A DNA stretch of 64,000 nucleotides, from contig OX578279.1 of the NCBI GenBank assembly GCA_951217055.1, forward strand, positions 30,344,173 to 30,408,172. The letters run 5' to 3'. How positions within the stretch are numbered: position 1 is the first letter of the stretch; the number at the start of each line of letters is the position of its first letter. Under the pieces are notes generated by a model, which was not told where the DNA came from, searched no databases, and saw only the letters and a program-made list of their open reading frames with translations. This document shows, one piece after another, positions 34,078-51,107 of this stretch. This DNA comes from Gerris lacustris. Lineage: Eukaryota > Arthropoda > Insecta > Hemiptera > Gerridae. Position numbers and translations under genes: made by a program.

Positions 34078-34625
34078 TATAAAACATCAACCTAGAATTT
34101 TGTGTATAAGTAAATGTTTTGGTGCCTTTAAAAATATGTGGTCGGCTTAGTTCGTCTGCGGGACATAGCTTGGCAATAGGCATTAGGGGGGGGGGGGGGG
34201 GGGGGGGTCCACCATAGCTCGCCCTTTATGGTGGACAATGTTATTTTCATAATCTGGAGTTCGAAATTGGTTAGTAGACCAAAAATTAAGTTGATAATAG
34301 TTCGTCACTTAATAGGTTAGTTGGTCAAAAATTACTTCAAATCAAAGAGGTCACCTATTAAGTGACAGAATACCATCAGCTTGATTTTTGGTCCAATAAC
34401 TAATTTCGCACTCAGGATCATGAAAATCGCATTGTCCACCAAAAAGGGCGGAACATCGCCGCTCTGCACCGATTTGTTTTTTTAAAATGCCTATTGCCAA
34501 TCTATGTCCCTCAGACGATTTTAGCTGACCTCATATTCTTAAAAAGACACCAAAAGATTTACTTATACACAAAATTCTAGCTTGATGTTAGTCAGACACT
34601 TTTCTACACGCTATCTCCTGGACTA
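34078..34625. mobile_element. Foldback MITE, copy 2, left end lost, with G22 tract
   Basis: Diverged relative of the 25397-25977 element: GTTCGTCTGCGGGACATAGC and AGCTTGATTTTTGGTC are shared, and the right end CTATCTCCTGGACTA stops at 34625. The left arm starts inside (ACATCAACCTAGAATTTTG), so the terminal ~40 bases are missing. A run of 22 G (34186-34207) sits where copy 1 has TTTGAAAAAAAC. Confidence 0.82.
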
Positions 34626-39612
<4,987 letters not shown>

Positions 39613-40323
39613 AGGGTTTCGTTGGTAAAACCAAAATAAGAAACCCTTATAGTTTCGTTCATGTGTCTGTCTGTCTGTCTGTCTGTCACTCTGTACAGTT
39701 CCAATAACTTTTGAATAAAAAGAGATAGAAACGTGAAACTTTCCAATATTAAAGATCTTTTTGACGCGCACACAGGAAAAATATAGCGAACTCAAAATTA
39801 TCAGCTGTTCAAATCAAAAATGGCGGATAACTCACGTCACACGAAAATAATTTTTTTTTTTAAATTTTGGGTGGGGTATCAAATGAAAGGTATTGAAGAG
39901 TAGATTACAAATATATATATCACTTAGGGAAAGTGTTCAATTTTCGGCGCCATTTTGTCAAAAAACATCGAAATTTAGCTGTCCCCCCCCCCCCCCCCTA
40001 AAACTATATTTCCGCTCTTACTAAAAATATAGAAAAATATGCAAAATGTGCAGTCTGATGGGCCAAAGAAAAAATAAGAATAGCAACTTGGTCGGATTAA
40101 CTGGGAATCCAAGATGGCGGAATTGCTGTCACGGGGAAAAAAATATTTTTTCAAAATTTTGAGTGGGGTATCAAGTGAAAGGTATTGAAGAGTAGATTAC
40201 AAAAATATATAACACTTGTGGAAAGCGTTTAATTTTCTACGCCATTTTGTCAAAAACATCCAAATTCCCCCCCCCCCCCCCCCTCAACTACAAATTTCAT
40301 GTTTACAACACCAATGAAACCCT
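39613..40323. mobile_element. AGGGTTTCGTTGGT-ended element, relative of 17191-17856
   Basis: AGGGTTTCGTTGGT (39613-39626) is inverted at the right end (ACCAATGAAACCCT, to 40323), 13 of 14. Inside: AAACCCTTATAGTTTCGTTC, five TCTG units (39,663-39,686), AAAATGGCGGATAACTC, GGGGTATCAAATGAAAGGTA (about 39,872), a C16 tract near 39,985, AAGATGGCGGAATTG at 40111, GGGGTATCAAGTGAAAGGTA (about 40,166) and another C15 tract near 40,267. The core is thus duplicated in tandem. 711 bases, non-coding. Confidence 0.78.
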
Positions 40324-41058
40324 TTTTACGTGAGACTTCACGGACTACCAAATTTTTTATTAATTATTTAAACTGGTTTGGAAATTAAAAGCATTACAGA
40401 GTGAGAATACATTTTTCTAAATCATAAATTATTATCATCGTCCATGTATTTTATTTACAAATTATTTTTTATTTATTCTTTAATTTATTATATTAATTAA
40501 CATTGTCAATGTATGTATATCTTTGCTTATATTAGCTCCAAGTAGTATAAATCCCTCTGAGGATTTCTTATTTTCCTTCTGTAATCACAATTACACATAT
40601 AAACATTACAAATTCCAAAGAATTCGAGCAAATGTACATAAATTGTGCATATTACAGACATTTGTATAAAATAGCTCGTAGAATCCTTAAATGGAGAAAT
40701 ATTTTAAGACTATAATAGGCAGTTATACATGTTATACATGTCTCAATAATAGAGAGATTAAAAGAATGATCAATTCTTTATAATGAAGTAATGTATTAGT
40801 TACTTACATAAATATCCTTTAGTTTTTTATTTCATACATTGTTTGTTTCTCTATTTATACCTATCATGCATTTTCTTATTGAGGTCGTTATATCATAGTG
40901 TTATCTAGTTTATACCATTCTTTATTTGATGTATTGAGTTCGAGTCAGTGCCCCTGATTCTTATCTAAATTATTTCTCCACGTTACTTTTGACCTATTCC
41001 TTCCATTTGTGTTTCTTCCTATTTGGTTTTCTCTGTTTGCCTTCATGTCTTCTTACAG
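40324..41058. other. AT-rich intergenic, no gene seen
   Basis: No recognised repeat. It becomes pyrimidine-rich from about 40,960 toward the possible exon at 41059. Confidence 0.45.
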
Positions 41059-41103
41059 TAATTATATGGAGATAGATGAAACAATGGACGCATCCTTCAA
41101 CCT
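41059..41103 (+). CDS. Possible 45-nt micro-exon, unassigned
   Basis: A long pyrimidine-rich tract ending CTTCTTACAG is followed by 45 bases and a strong donor GTAAGTAG. One frame is open and reads NYMEIDETMDASFNL-like residues (14 codons plus split codons). On the plus strand, opposite to the Ig/FnIII exons. No partner exons were found, so this may be chance. I do not recognise the peptide. Confidence 0.2.
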
Positions 41104-41312
41104 GTAAGTAGTTTCCTTTACGGGACTAGCTCCTCTGGTTCTTTTTCCTTCTTTCCATATCTCCGTAAAGGATTCTTGTCTCCCTCTGCTTGCACAGCTA
41201 TTACATTATGTCTTTCTATTTAGTTTACCTTTTAAAATATACCGTAATGCTCTTAACTTTATCTTTTATCTATTCACTGTTTAGCGGTCCTATTCTTTAT
41301 TACGCTCATGAA

Positions 41313-41326
41313 TATTATATATATAT

Positions 41327-41421
<95 letters not shown>

Positions 41422-41424
41422 AAG
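41313..41424. repeat. (TA)n microsatellite with interruptions
   Basis: Alternating A/T from about 41,313, broken by GG near 41,329 and TT near 41,411. Readable frames over it are by-products. Confidence 0.93.
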
Positions 41425-43775
41425 AGAATAAGCGCACGGTATTCATTTATCCATTACAAGTTAAACCGAGAAAAAGGAGAAGTTATATGCATAAATACAA
41501 TTAAAATATACCTGCTTATAGATATATATATATACTAATAAAATATTTTGTGGTATTTTTATGAGTCTGTCCGGTGTGAATCAAGATTACTTCCTACATA
41601 ATAAAATTAAAAAAAACATACTTTATAATTTGTAGGTATACAAACTTTCAACCTCTAAATTCTTTACGAGGTATTCCTATTTTTATTCCATTTCAAAAAA
41701 ATATATCTATATATTAGTAATCATGTCCAGATGATTTGGTTTTCAAATAAAAGAATAATTTATTTTGTAGCGTCAATACTTTCTTCTTGATATAATTCCT
41801 CTTAGTTTATTTTCAGAATTATAAACTGCTTAGTTAAATCTCTCCCGGTTTATTCATTAGTCATGGAATTCTTGTATAATTAAATCCTTGCAATCAATAA
41901 TCCTCTTTTGAATTACAAACGTTTCTTCTTACCTTTCTCCTGGAATATTTCATTACAATTCTCTAGTGGCTTATCTCATTGTACCCGTATTGAAACATTA
42001 TATACGAGTTTCCAGCTCATCCTTGTTTCCTCATAAAACCACTCTTTCAAAGTACCACTACAAGGAAAATTTATTTAAACTTCCCTGCAAATAATTCGAT
42101 TTGAGTTCATTTTTTATGTATTGGGTAGAATCCTACCCAATGCTAGGTTTCCTCATTTTTTTCTCTATAGAGACATTTTATTTATTAAATATGGTTTAAT
42201 TCAATTATGTATATTAACTCTTAAGGTTACCACATTTTAATTAAAATTGTAATTATCTTTCAATATTGTTAATTACTAAAATGATGTATAGTTATGGTTT
42301 TTAAATCCTTTACATTATCTTCACTTTTGTTTGTTTGTACCTGTCGTCTGTCGTCAAAATCTCGAAGTTTATTAAGAGTACCTTTTTTTCTAAGAATTCC
42401 ATGATTTATCATAATGTTCTATAAAAATATTTTTAAAAAATTACTTAAAAAGAAGTTAGAGGTAAATTTACCTTTGCACTGCTCGCGAGAGACACCTCTA
42501 GATGAGTTTTTTTTTTTTTTTAATTTTATCTGATAAAATATAGGTATTTGGTATAGATATATGGCTTTTAGATATATGTTTTTTAGATATATGTATATGG
42601 ATTTTGGTATAGATATTATCTATACCAAATTAAAACATTTTATCACTTATTGTTTCCGAGATATTTAATTAGAACCATCTTTAGAAACTGACATTTAAGG
42701 GGCAGTTCCTCCTTTAGTAAACACTTTTTCAAAAATATAAAATTATTGATGATTTGCATCTTTATTTATTTATTTTTTTTTTTTATATGCTCTCAAACGT
42801 TGATTAACTATTATAGAAACCCCTTGTATAATATATTGATATTTTCTTAATATGTATTGGAGTTTTATTTCAACAAATATATTTTTTTTTATTCCGAGAT
42901 TATAAGATTAACAAGTTCACGTTGTTACTCTCAGAAACTCAAAGTAAATTTGCTTAATCTAGATAATACTTTTTAAATAAAATTTAAATTTGAATGTTTC
43001 GCAGGTTTTAGAGATAGAGTTAGGCTGAGACCCCAAAACAAACAAAAATTACTCTTAACGGGTATCAATTTACACAACCTAATATTTTAGTATGCTCCGT
43101 ATTTTGACACTAATATGACCATTCTTTCAATGAAAGGACGAATAAGGAACCTGAACATTTTTTTATGTCATGGTCCTCTAAATTATCTGTAACCCTTATT
43201 GCATTTGTTTGTGTAGCTGTTTTATTTATTTAATTATTTAAAGAAAAAAGATCGAAATAATTTAGACAAACTTTCTTACCTTCTTTCTTTATATATTCTC
43301 TTTATCGATATCGATTTTATACAAATAAACTAATTATACAAAAAAGTTAAAATAGTTAGTGTCGAAAGGTAGACCGAATACAGCGGGGACGAAAGGTGGT
43401 CTCTCCATTGGTTCATCATATCGGGGAGCTCATGCACATCCCACGACTAGAGTTGCTTACAGACACTTAAACTACCCCTTAGCTACATAGCATTTCGGAA
43501 AGTCGCAGTAGAGATATTTAAATCGCATTTTCCTAACTAATATTTGTTTAAATGTAAATAAATAATATAATTAATTTATATAAATTAATCGCATTTATTA
43601 GCTATGTTTTACTAGTTATTACGAGTACTTCCTGTTTATATTGTTGTCAGTTTTATCTCCGATGATAACGTCAGTACTTCAATCTTTAGTTAAATTATGT
43701 TTTTGTTATTTTAATATCTGTAAAATTAGCATAAACATGGAAAGACTATTACTATTAGGTAGGTTACTAACTTAC
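41425..43775. other. Intergenic or intron of the Ig/FnIII gene
   Basis: A/T-rich. I searched the minus strand here for the second half of the Ig domain begun at 43776-43908 and found no exon with splice sites and Ig-like coding. A more complex patch at 43,360-43,510 has no open frame matching an Ig strand pattern. Confidence 0.4.
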
Positions 43776-43908
43776 CTTAAGCCAATCTCTAAGCCAGGTT
43801 ACATCTGGTTTGGGATCTCCTACCACCTCACACAGGATTACAACAATATCTCCTTCTACAGCTTCCGTAGATCTTGGCTTCGTCACGAATAGAGGCGCCT
43901 TCGAATAC
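43776..43908 (-). CDS. Exon: first half of fourth Ig
   Basis: Acceptor CCCTTTAG, donor CTTAAG|GTAAGT. Reads YSKAPLFVTKPRSTEAVEGD, IVVILCEVVGDPKPDVTWLR and DWLK: A strand, B-strand Cys and C-strand Trp. Ends in phase 0, so the next exon must supply strands D-G; I do not find it within the window. Confidence 0.92.
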
Positions 43909-46900
43909 CTAAAGGGATAGAACAGACAATTAATTCAACTGTAGAATGTTAAGTCTTATAAAAGAATTAGAAGACATCTCATAATATGTATACCTACTCA
44001 CAAATTACGTTACTTACGTATTGCCAGAATACTTATATGTTATGAGTCACCAATTAACTGGTGACAACCAAATTCCAAATTTCTTGTGACCTAATTCTTA
44101 CAACAAGTTAGAGCTATCGAAATATTTAGAATGGTCACATCTCTAGTTTATCTCTGATCTCCAGTTTATTCAGTTAATTCTGTGGATTTAGATACGACCT
44201 TTAGTTATAACTGTTGTAAACGTAAACAATCCTTATGGACCTTGACCATTCAATGACCTCCAAAGGTGTTGCCCATTTATAGATTTGATCCTCAAACAAA
44301 TGTATAAGACTCGTCGTAGATTATAACGCTCTTCTGATTTATTGAGTTAAAGTTATGAAATAAAATAAATAAAGTTTTTAAGCACCGCGAATATCTGTGT
44401 TTTAGAAGATGATTGTAAAGAATAAAAACTTTTGGTTTCACATTTTTTGAAATGGAGAATATATAGCTTGAGAATATAAACTCTATTTTCTTTACAAAGA
44501 TTTTTCTTATATTTAATCAGTTTTACAGTGTTATATATTTTTAATTATATTTTTAAGTCACATAATTTAATTCATACTTACGGCTCAGGTGGTTTTACAG
44601 TAATTTCTTGTGGTACACTTCCACTTGCAGGTACAATTTCTACTTGACAGCTAGACTCGACTACGCCGACTGTGTTACTTGCAATGCAAGTATACAATCC
44701 ATTGTTCCTAATGTTAGCTCCTCTTAGTCTTAGTTCAGCTAAACCTTCCCTGTCAAGAGTCATTATTGTTTGTCTTGATGGTCTCAGTCTTACTCCGTCT
44801 CTGAACCTGCGAAACATAACAATTAATATTGTTTTTAAACAGTATTATCTTGAATAAGCAAATTTAATTTTAGTTTCTTAAAGAAATAAGGTAAAATTGT
44901 TGATCTTATAATCTTGGAATAAAAACGCTCATATTCGTTTGAAATAAAAATCGAATTCATATTAAAAAACAATTAATATATTTTATAAATATTTTGATTA
45001 TTATTAGGTTGGGACGCTTATGTATAGACAATCATTAAGAGTCCTTGGAAAACGTATTAACTCTTAAGTGTTAATTAATTATTATTTATAACAAATCATT
45101 TATTAAAATGATAGTTCAGAGAAAAACATGCATACATAATTATTTAGTAAAATATGTTATTATATTTAAAAAAGTAAAGAATTTATTGAATTTAAATATG
45201 CAAAGTTTGGTTTAATCAAATTCTAACTTCTAAAGACCATGAATTATTCCAGGTGTATATTTAATTACCATGTGATGCCAACAGATGGGTAGGCCTCAAC
45301 GTGTGCTCTGAGATGTAACTCACTTCCTTCACTGACTTCCTGTCTTTCAGGTAATTCCGCGATGAATTCTGGAGCCACATATGCTCTTATTCCTTTGTCT
45401 ACAGTCAATACTGCATTACAAGCTACTGATCCGTGTTCATTAGTTGCTCTAGCGCTGTATTCACCAGCGTCTTCCAGCATCGCTCTACAAAGCTCCAGAG
45501 TGTGGAACCGTCCTTCTTTAGTAACAGTCCTGAAATCTGAAAAGAGATTTTGAATTTTATTCTTCTCAATCTCACAAATAGATATATTAATATAATGCTG
45601 ATTAAAGAATTAACTTGTTTGACTCACTGTCTTGTACGATAGGTATTCCATCCTTAGTCCAAAGCACCATAGGTTCTGGAAGCCCAGCAACCTGACAAGT
45701 TAACCTTACAGGATAGGTCATTTGAACTCGGCGATCTCGTAATCTCATGGTGAATTGAGGAGCCATTTCCGAAGAACCTTCCGAAAGCTCCCTAAAAAAA
45801 ATTAAAGATTTATTCGTAATCTATTTAAATCTATATATTCAAAGTTCCCTTTACAGATATTATATATATATTTTCTTCTTAAACCTTTCTTTTCATTTTA
45901 TCGAATGATTTTATTGCTTTGACATTCTCCGTTAAAAAATAAAAAAAACATATTGGTCAAGTATGTGCTTTCAGCCAAGCTGTATTGAAATGGTGTTACA
46001 TATTTAAAAGTTTGCTTTAGCTATATCTAAACGCCCATTTATATTGTCCAAAAAATTAAAAGTGTCTAGTCTAATCTAATCTGTTCCTAAAATATAAATA
46101 GTTGTTTTCTTTTTTTAGGGTGGGGGTATTATTTCTTCACAGATAATTATGAAAAATTCCTTAATTTTTGTTTATTGACAAAAAAATAACTGTATATTTT
46201 TATCAGATTTTTTGTTGATTTGTTAAAAAAATAGAGGGGACACAAAACTCAATTTTCAAGGAGATATGGCGCAAAGATGAATTCGTATAAAACGAAACCA
46301 AATATATATTTGTACCTACTTATTTAACATGCATTTCCGTTAAAAAAATTACATCCCCTTAAAATACCCCTGTTTTTGAGGAATGCTTTTTTGAGCTTTC
46401 CTTTCATTTTCCTGTGATCAGGGTATTGCATATAAGATAACTGCAAAGTTTAAATTTTTGTGTTGGATACTTTGTCATGTGCTTTACAGACGGATGGACT
46501 GTCAATCCCAGGAATGCATAAACCCTTATGCAGTACCCACTCATTTTGGCCTACGTGTCTTAAAAAAATAAAACGAAATCGCACTTCCTTACAACCTGCT
46601 TCTTATAACCTTCTTTTTCTTAAACAAATTTTCCACTTTTTGGAAAAACATTGAATCATGGATATGTATGTTTTTGTGATATAGAAAAATATAGTTCTAA
46701 AAAGCAAAAACTGAAATACCTCATGTTTGATTTTAATTTCCTAATACTGTATTTAAAAGTTCGCTCCTGGTAGCGAAATATATAGTACTAATAAAATAAA
46801 ACCGAGCTACCTCCTGTTAGATCTGTCCCCCAGCCCAAAAACATATCCATGTTAGTATTACTACTAATTATTGATACCTCTTTAGATGGCTATCCGCTGC

Positions 46901-49900
46901 TAGAAGTTTCGGATCTGATACCACCATTAGCCTTGCAAAAGTAGATACTCTTCCAGCTCTATTGGTAGCTTCACATGTATATCTTGCCTCATGATCAATC
47001 GTGGCTTCGTCGATATCTAAACTGCATGTTCCTGCATCTCTGGTTAATCTTACTCCGTCTCTATCTCCCAGAGCTGATCCATCCTTGAACCATTGGATAT
47101 CTGGCCTTGGTTCACCTTCAACCTGTCAAATCAATTTTAATGTCTTGTCAAGGAAAGTATAATCTGGTTACAAATAAGAGAGTATTTAAGAAAAAATAAT
47201 TGTTTAGTCTAACTCTTAGAATTCCATTTCTGAATTCTTCATTTGATTTTTAGCTCTCACTACTGTAAACATCTATGGCGGTGTCAAAATAAAATAATAA
47301 TTTGGCCCACCCGCCAGTGGACAAACTCAATGCTTTTAATTTAAAATATTTCTCAATATTCTAAATTATTTGTTTCGAACGATATTATTTATATTTACAC
47401 AACTAGTGCAGTCAATCTGAAATTCAAGTTGTTAGCTTACTTGCAATATTAACTTTCCAGTAGTTAAAACTAAACCCTAATGCTTGTTTATTGTCTAATT
47501 GAAAGCTAACATGTTTAGTTTAAGTTATTGATTCCGTGCAAAAAAACTGATTTACTATATTACTAAATTATACTAAATAATAATAAATTTATTTGTTGCC
47601 AGTAATTCGATTTAAAACTTCTAAGATTAACTATTTCTTCATTTCTTATTTAATATTACACTGTCAAGTAAAAAATAAAACGAATATAATACAAAAATCT
47701 TGGAACATTACATTATTTTTTGCATAATATGCCGTATGCCACAACATATTACTTTATTATATCAACTATCTTTAAAGAAGAAAGAAAATAAATAATCGAC
47801 ACTATTTTTCTTCTATAGCAATGTATTAAGTGCTTTAATCAATGACTATTAATAAGTTTACTGTGTCTTACCCATCTTCGTAAATTGTTTCTTTGAAGCA
47901 TTTCACTTAAGTGTTATTTATGTTTGTTTCTCATTTTCAATCATCACACATTTCAAGACTTTCATACAACTCTTTCCATTCTAATTTGAACTCAACACAA
48001 CAGACTGTGAATTAAAAAAAGTATTGAGACTTGCATAAGAGTTTGTATAGCAGATGCTTTCTGTTTTACTTATCTGTTTTGTTCAGTTCTACGCAGGCTT
48101 GCCAACTAAAGAAAAATCTATTTGGCCTTCTGTTTTGTGTATCTTTTTAATTGCTTACTTAATCCATCTCATCAAAGTTTTTTTTTCTCTAAATGAAATT
48201 CTTTATGGTTTGAATGTTGAAGTGATTCAACTTGAAGTTCAATTCTAAATACGACACTGTCCAGAACCTTATTAGGAATGTGACGAAGAATCACTTATGT
48301 TTTTGATTCATTGCAATCCAATCACAATTGAAACAAAATATTTACCCCTTTTAAATCGTAGAGAGTAAAATAAATGATAGTGTTTCCGTATTAGTGATAT
48401 TTCTGTTTTTTAAACTCTGCACGTGTTATTTTGTTTGTATGTACTTGTATTTCTATTCTTCTTTTAAACATTTGTTTTGATTAATAATTATGATGCTACA
48501 AATAAAATTATTTAATTATTATAAATAGAAAATAGGTATTGGTACATATATACGAGTATGAATGAATGCCGTTTATTGATCATTTATAAATACAGTAATA
48601 ATGAAAAAATAGATTAAATTATAATAGTTATTTATGTTTATTATTATGATTTTAGATTTCTTAATTTGCTGTACATTTTTGTATTATTATTTCTTAAGAC
48701 CTTATAACAATAATTTAAATTATTATTGACTTAATTTATTATGTCGTAATATATTTTAATCTGCTGTCTTAAGACTTGAGGCAATATATTTTGCAGGTGC
48801 TCAAGCTGAAATCGATGTTTCGTAATTTTACACGTGTTTAATTATTTAAAATTGTTGTTATTCATTCTTGGGTAAAAAAAAATAAAATAGTACTTAAAAT
48901 AGTACTTCTATTAACAATGAGTGTGATATTATATAAGTATGAATATCGTTTAATATATATTTACCTTTTTAATATTGATCGATTGTTGTTTCATTTGTCT
49001 CAACTAAATATTAACGAGTGCTTTTCTTGCCAGAACTTTTAAATGGTTATTATACTTAGAAACATGATCTTAGCAGTTATTCCCTTTATTAACTTTGTTC
49101 TTAGTTTTATTATTTCGTTTACCTTTTAGGTAAAAATTACGAAGGGGTTTTAAATTCCCTTTTAAGTTTCTCAGTTCCTTTAGCAAAAATATTTTTTGTT
49201 TTCCTCGCTCACTAGGCATTCAGACGCTTAAAGATCTCATTTCTATTGTAGATCGATACTGAATCGATACTGATTTCGTTGAGGAAATATCTTTAAACAA
49301 TTTAAATAAGATGTCATCTCTAGCAATTCCCAGCCTGCACGTATATAGTGGATTACAGCTCTATCATTAGTGCATTCCGCTCTCCATACGTGATCGATTT
49401 TTATTACTTGCTACCTTTTGTTCGATGAGGGAAACAATTTTAAACAAGGTGTCAAAGTAAGCCATTCCCGCCCACATATATGTAGAGGATTACCCCTCGA
49501 TCTTTTGTACACTCTCAATCTTTAAGTTACTTTTATTAATTGATCGCTTGTTTTCTTAACACTGCTGTGATATCAAACCTTAATAAGTGTGAAGGATTCT
49601 TTATTTTATTATAAAATTTATTTAATTTACCTCACAAGTTAGGTTGACGCTATGTCCCAAAAGTGTTTTGATCTGTCCAGGTAAATCTTTGGTGAATTCA
49701 GGCATTCTTGCCTCTGTACCAATAGTAACTCCTTCCTTAGTGACTGCAGGCTCGCCCCAGCCATACCTGTTCCTTGCTGTTACTCTGAACTTGTATACTG
49801 AGCCTGGATTCAAATTGAAGACATCCAAGCTGCTACTACCCGTCATTCCCAACTGAAACAATTGTAACATATTTTGACTCTAGTGCTAACTAGATTGATC

Positions 49901-51107
49901 ATTTTTCAGACGAGAATAATTTAAAAAATAGTATATTATGTTACAAGGCTGTGAAGTGAGTTTTTTCTTTACCGCGGCAATTACATTTACTGTCGAGCGA
50001 AGCGAGACAGTAAATATTGCCAAGGTAAAGAAAAAACACTTCAAAGTCGCGTAGCATATGCTATTTTTTCCGAGGTAGCAGACAATGAAAAAACATTAAA
50101 TATTAATCACTAATCAATATATAATAATAACAAATATTAGTACATACTTAAGACTTAAAAAAAGAAACCTTAAAATGAGGTTACACTATAAGAAAAGATA
50201 AATAAAACGCATTGACATCTAGCGGATTTTTATCGTACTAGAAGCATTTCTACAAAGACTGCAGCACTACTAACGGAAGTTTTGACAACTACCCGCCGTA
50301 AAGAAAAAATCTTTTAGTGCCTAGGACGTAAAAGATTTTTTCTTTACAGCTAGGAGTAATGAAAAGATTTTTTAAGTCCACGTAATGAAAAAATGGATTT
50401 TAGCTATGTTTTTTAGGCTCTAAAGTTACTATTTCACAGCCTACCACGGAAAAAAAAAATTATGCACTGTTGGTCGATATTTCTTTTAAATTATGCTGTC
50501 GTATTATTTGTCATATTTATTAATGCTTGTTAGAGAACCAGGTTTGTCTCTTGTTTTCTTGTTATACTTTCATGCTTAAGAAGTAACTTTAAATTCTTAT
50601 ACTCATTTATAAAACTTAAGAATGTGTCGACCATGTAGAGAGTGGCGAAATGCCATTGGCAGTATTCCAATATTAACTCGTCTGTCAAGTGCATTCTTTT
50701 GTGTAACAAACTATATAACTCCCTGGTAAATATATATAATGTTAGAATTAAATAAAATCGAGAAAGAACTGTATTTTCTTGTAACCAGCACTAAAGATGA
50801 CAGTTTGTGGTTTAAAGCCTGCTTTAAGAAACCCCCTTCTTTAAATCGTGTAAAAGAAGTTTCTTAGGTATTATTTTGTTCTTTATAGTTCAAATATTAG
50901 ACCTAATGCAAAATGAATCTAGTATGCTTTAATTAATAAATTATTAATATATTACCTCTATCCATCTTGCGCCCTCAGTGCTCCATGCTTCCACCTTGTA
51001 TGCTAGTATTGGACCCGCTCCTCTTGCATCTGGCCTTTTCCAAGACAGCGTCACCCAATTTCGGCCAACATCCACAACTTCCGCTTCTCCGCATTCTCCA
51101 GGCACCT
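43776..51107 (-). CDS. Titin/twitchin-superfamily Ig/FnIII muscle protein, seven internal exons (partial gene)
   Basis: Exons in order of transcription: 51107-50956, 49852-49631, 47122-46878, 45791-45628, 45536-45269, 44806-44582, 43908-43776. All have AG acceptors and GT donors, and their phases (in/out 2/0, 0/0, 0/2, 1/1, 2/2, 1/2, 1/0) join without a break into about 468 residues. Domain order is FnIII, Ig, linker, Ig, Ig, start of a fourth Ig. Each Ig has the C-strand Cys, the Trp of the C strand and the D-x-G/A-x-Y-x-C or closely similar end. Proteins of this build are giant sarcomere scaffolds or their relatives (projectin/twitchin, obscurin/Unc-89, myosin-binding proteins). I cannot say which from these domains, so no symbol is given. 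The 5' and 3' ends were not found. Confidence 0.9.
44582..44806 (-). CDS. Exon: second half of third Ig plus linker
   Basis: Acceptor TTTCGCAG, donor GAGCC|GTAAGTATG. Reads FRDGVRLRPSRQTIMTLDRE, NIRNNGLYTCIASNTVGVVE, then linker PASGSVPQEITVKPPEP. The first codon is completed by the previous exon (TG+G, Trp). Confidence 0.93.
45269..45536 (-). CDS. Exon: second half of second Ig plus first half of third Ig
   Basis: Acceptor CTTTTTCAG-like, donor ACATG|GTAATT. Reads FRTVTKEGRFHTLELCRAML, EDAGEYSARATNEHGSVACN, then APEFIAELPERQEVSEGSEL and HVEAYPSVGIT. The third Ig has HLRAHV where the B-strand Cys would be, so the usual disulphide-position Cys is replaced there; intracellular Ig domains tolerate that. 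The split TGG codon gives the C-strand Trp. Confidence 0.93.
45628..45791 (-). CDS. Exon: first half of second Ig domain
   Basis: Acceptor TTTTTTTAG, donor GACA|GTGAGT. Reads ELSEGSSEMAPQFTMRLRD, VRLTCQVAGLPEPMVLWTKD and GIPIVQD: A strand, B-strand Cys and C-strand Trp of an intermediate-set Ig. Confidence 0.93.
46878..47122 (-). CDS. Exon: rest of first Ig domain plus linker
   Basis: Acceptor TTTGACAG, donor AAAGAG|GTATC. Reads VEGEPRPDIQWFKDGSALGD (C-strand Trp), later DEATIDHEARYTCEATNRAG (D-x-A-x-Y-x-C end of an Ig) and the linker VSDPKLLAADSHLK. 81 codons plus two bases. Confidence 0.93.
47123..49630. other. 2.5-kb intron
   Basis: A/T-rich, no repeat family or gene recognised. A 64-codon plus-strand frame near 48,054 has no known content. 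Confidence 0.6.
49631..49852 (-). CDS. Exon: second half of FnIII plus start of an Ig domain
   Basis: Acceptor TTGTTTCAG, donor GAG|GTAAAT. 74 codons in phase 0. Starts LGMTGSSSLDVFNL, has NPGSVYKFRVTARNRYGWGE (the Y-x-F-R-V-x-A-x-N-x-x-G FnIII signature), then MPEFTKDLPGQIKTLLGHSV and NLTCE, the Ig B strand with its Cys. Confidence 0.93.
49853..50955. other. Intron containing a foldback MITE
   Basis: 1.1-kb intron between the two halves of the FnIII domain. It contains the 497-bp element at 49946-50442. The rest is A/T-rich. Confidence 0.7.
49946..50442. mobile_element. Foldback MITE with a CGAGCGAAGCGAG hairpin tip
   Basis: AGGCTGTGAA (49946-49955) is inverted at 50433-50442. The left part has a tight hairpin: TTTACTGTC (49986-49994) and GACAGTAAA (50006-50014) close over GAGCGAAGCGA, and the stem extends outward through GCAAT / ATTGC and TTTCTTTACC / GGTAAAGAAA. 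The right part repeats TAAAGAAAAAATCTTTTA-type sequences and their complements. Non-coding. Confidence 0.7.
50956..51107 (-). CDS. Exon: first half of an FnIII domain
   Basis: Acceptor AACAG at 51112-51108, donor GAG|GTAAT at 50956/50955. Reads PGECGEAEVVDVGRNWVTLS, then WKRPDARGAGPILAYKVEAW and STEGARWIE: strands A-C of FnIII with the conserved Trp (LSWKRP) and the Y-x-V-E C strand. An AG two bases further in is an alternative acceptor. The pyrimidine tract is weak. Upstream exons of the gene were not found to the right. Confidence 0.85.
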
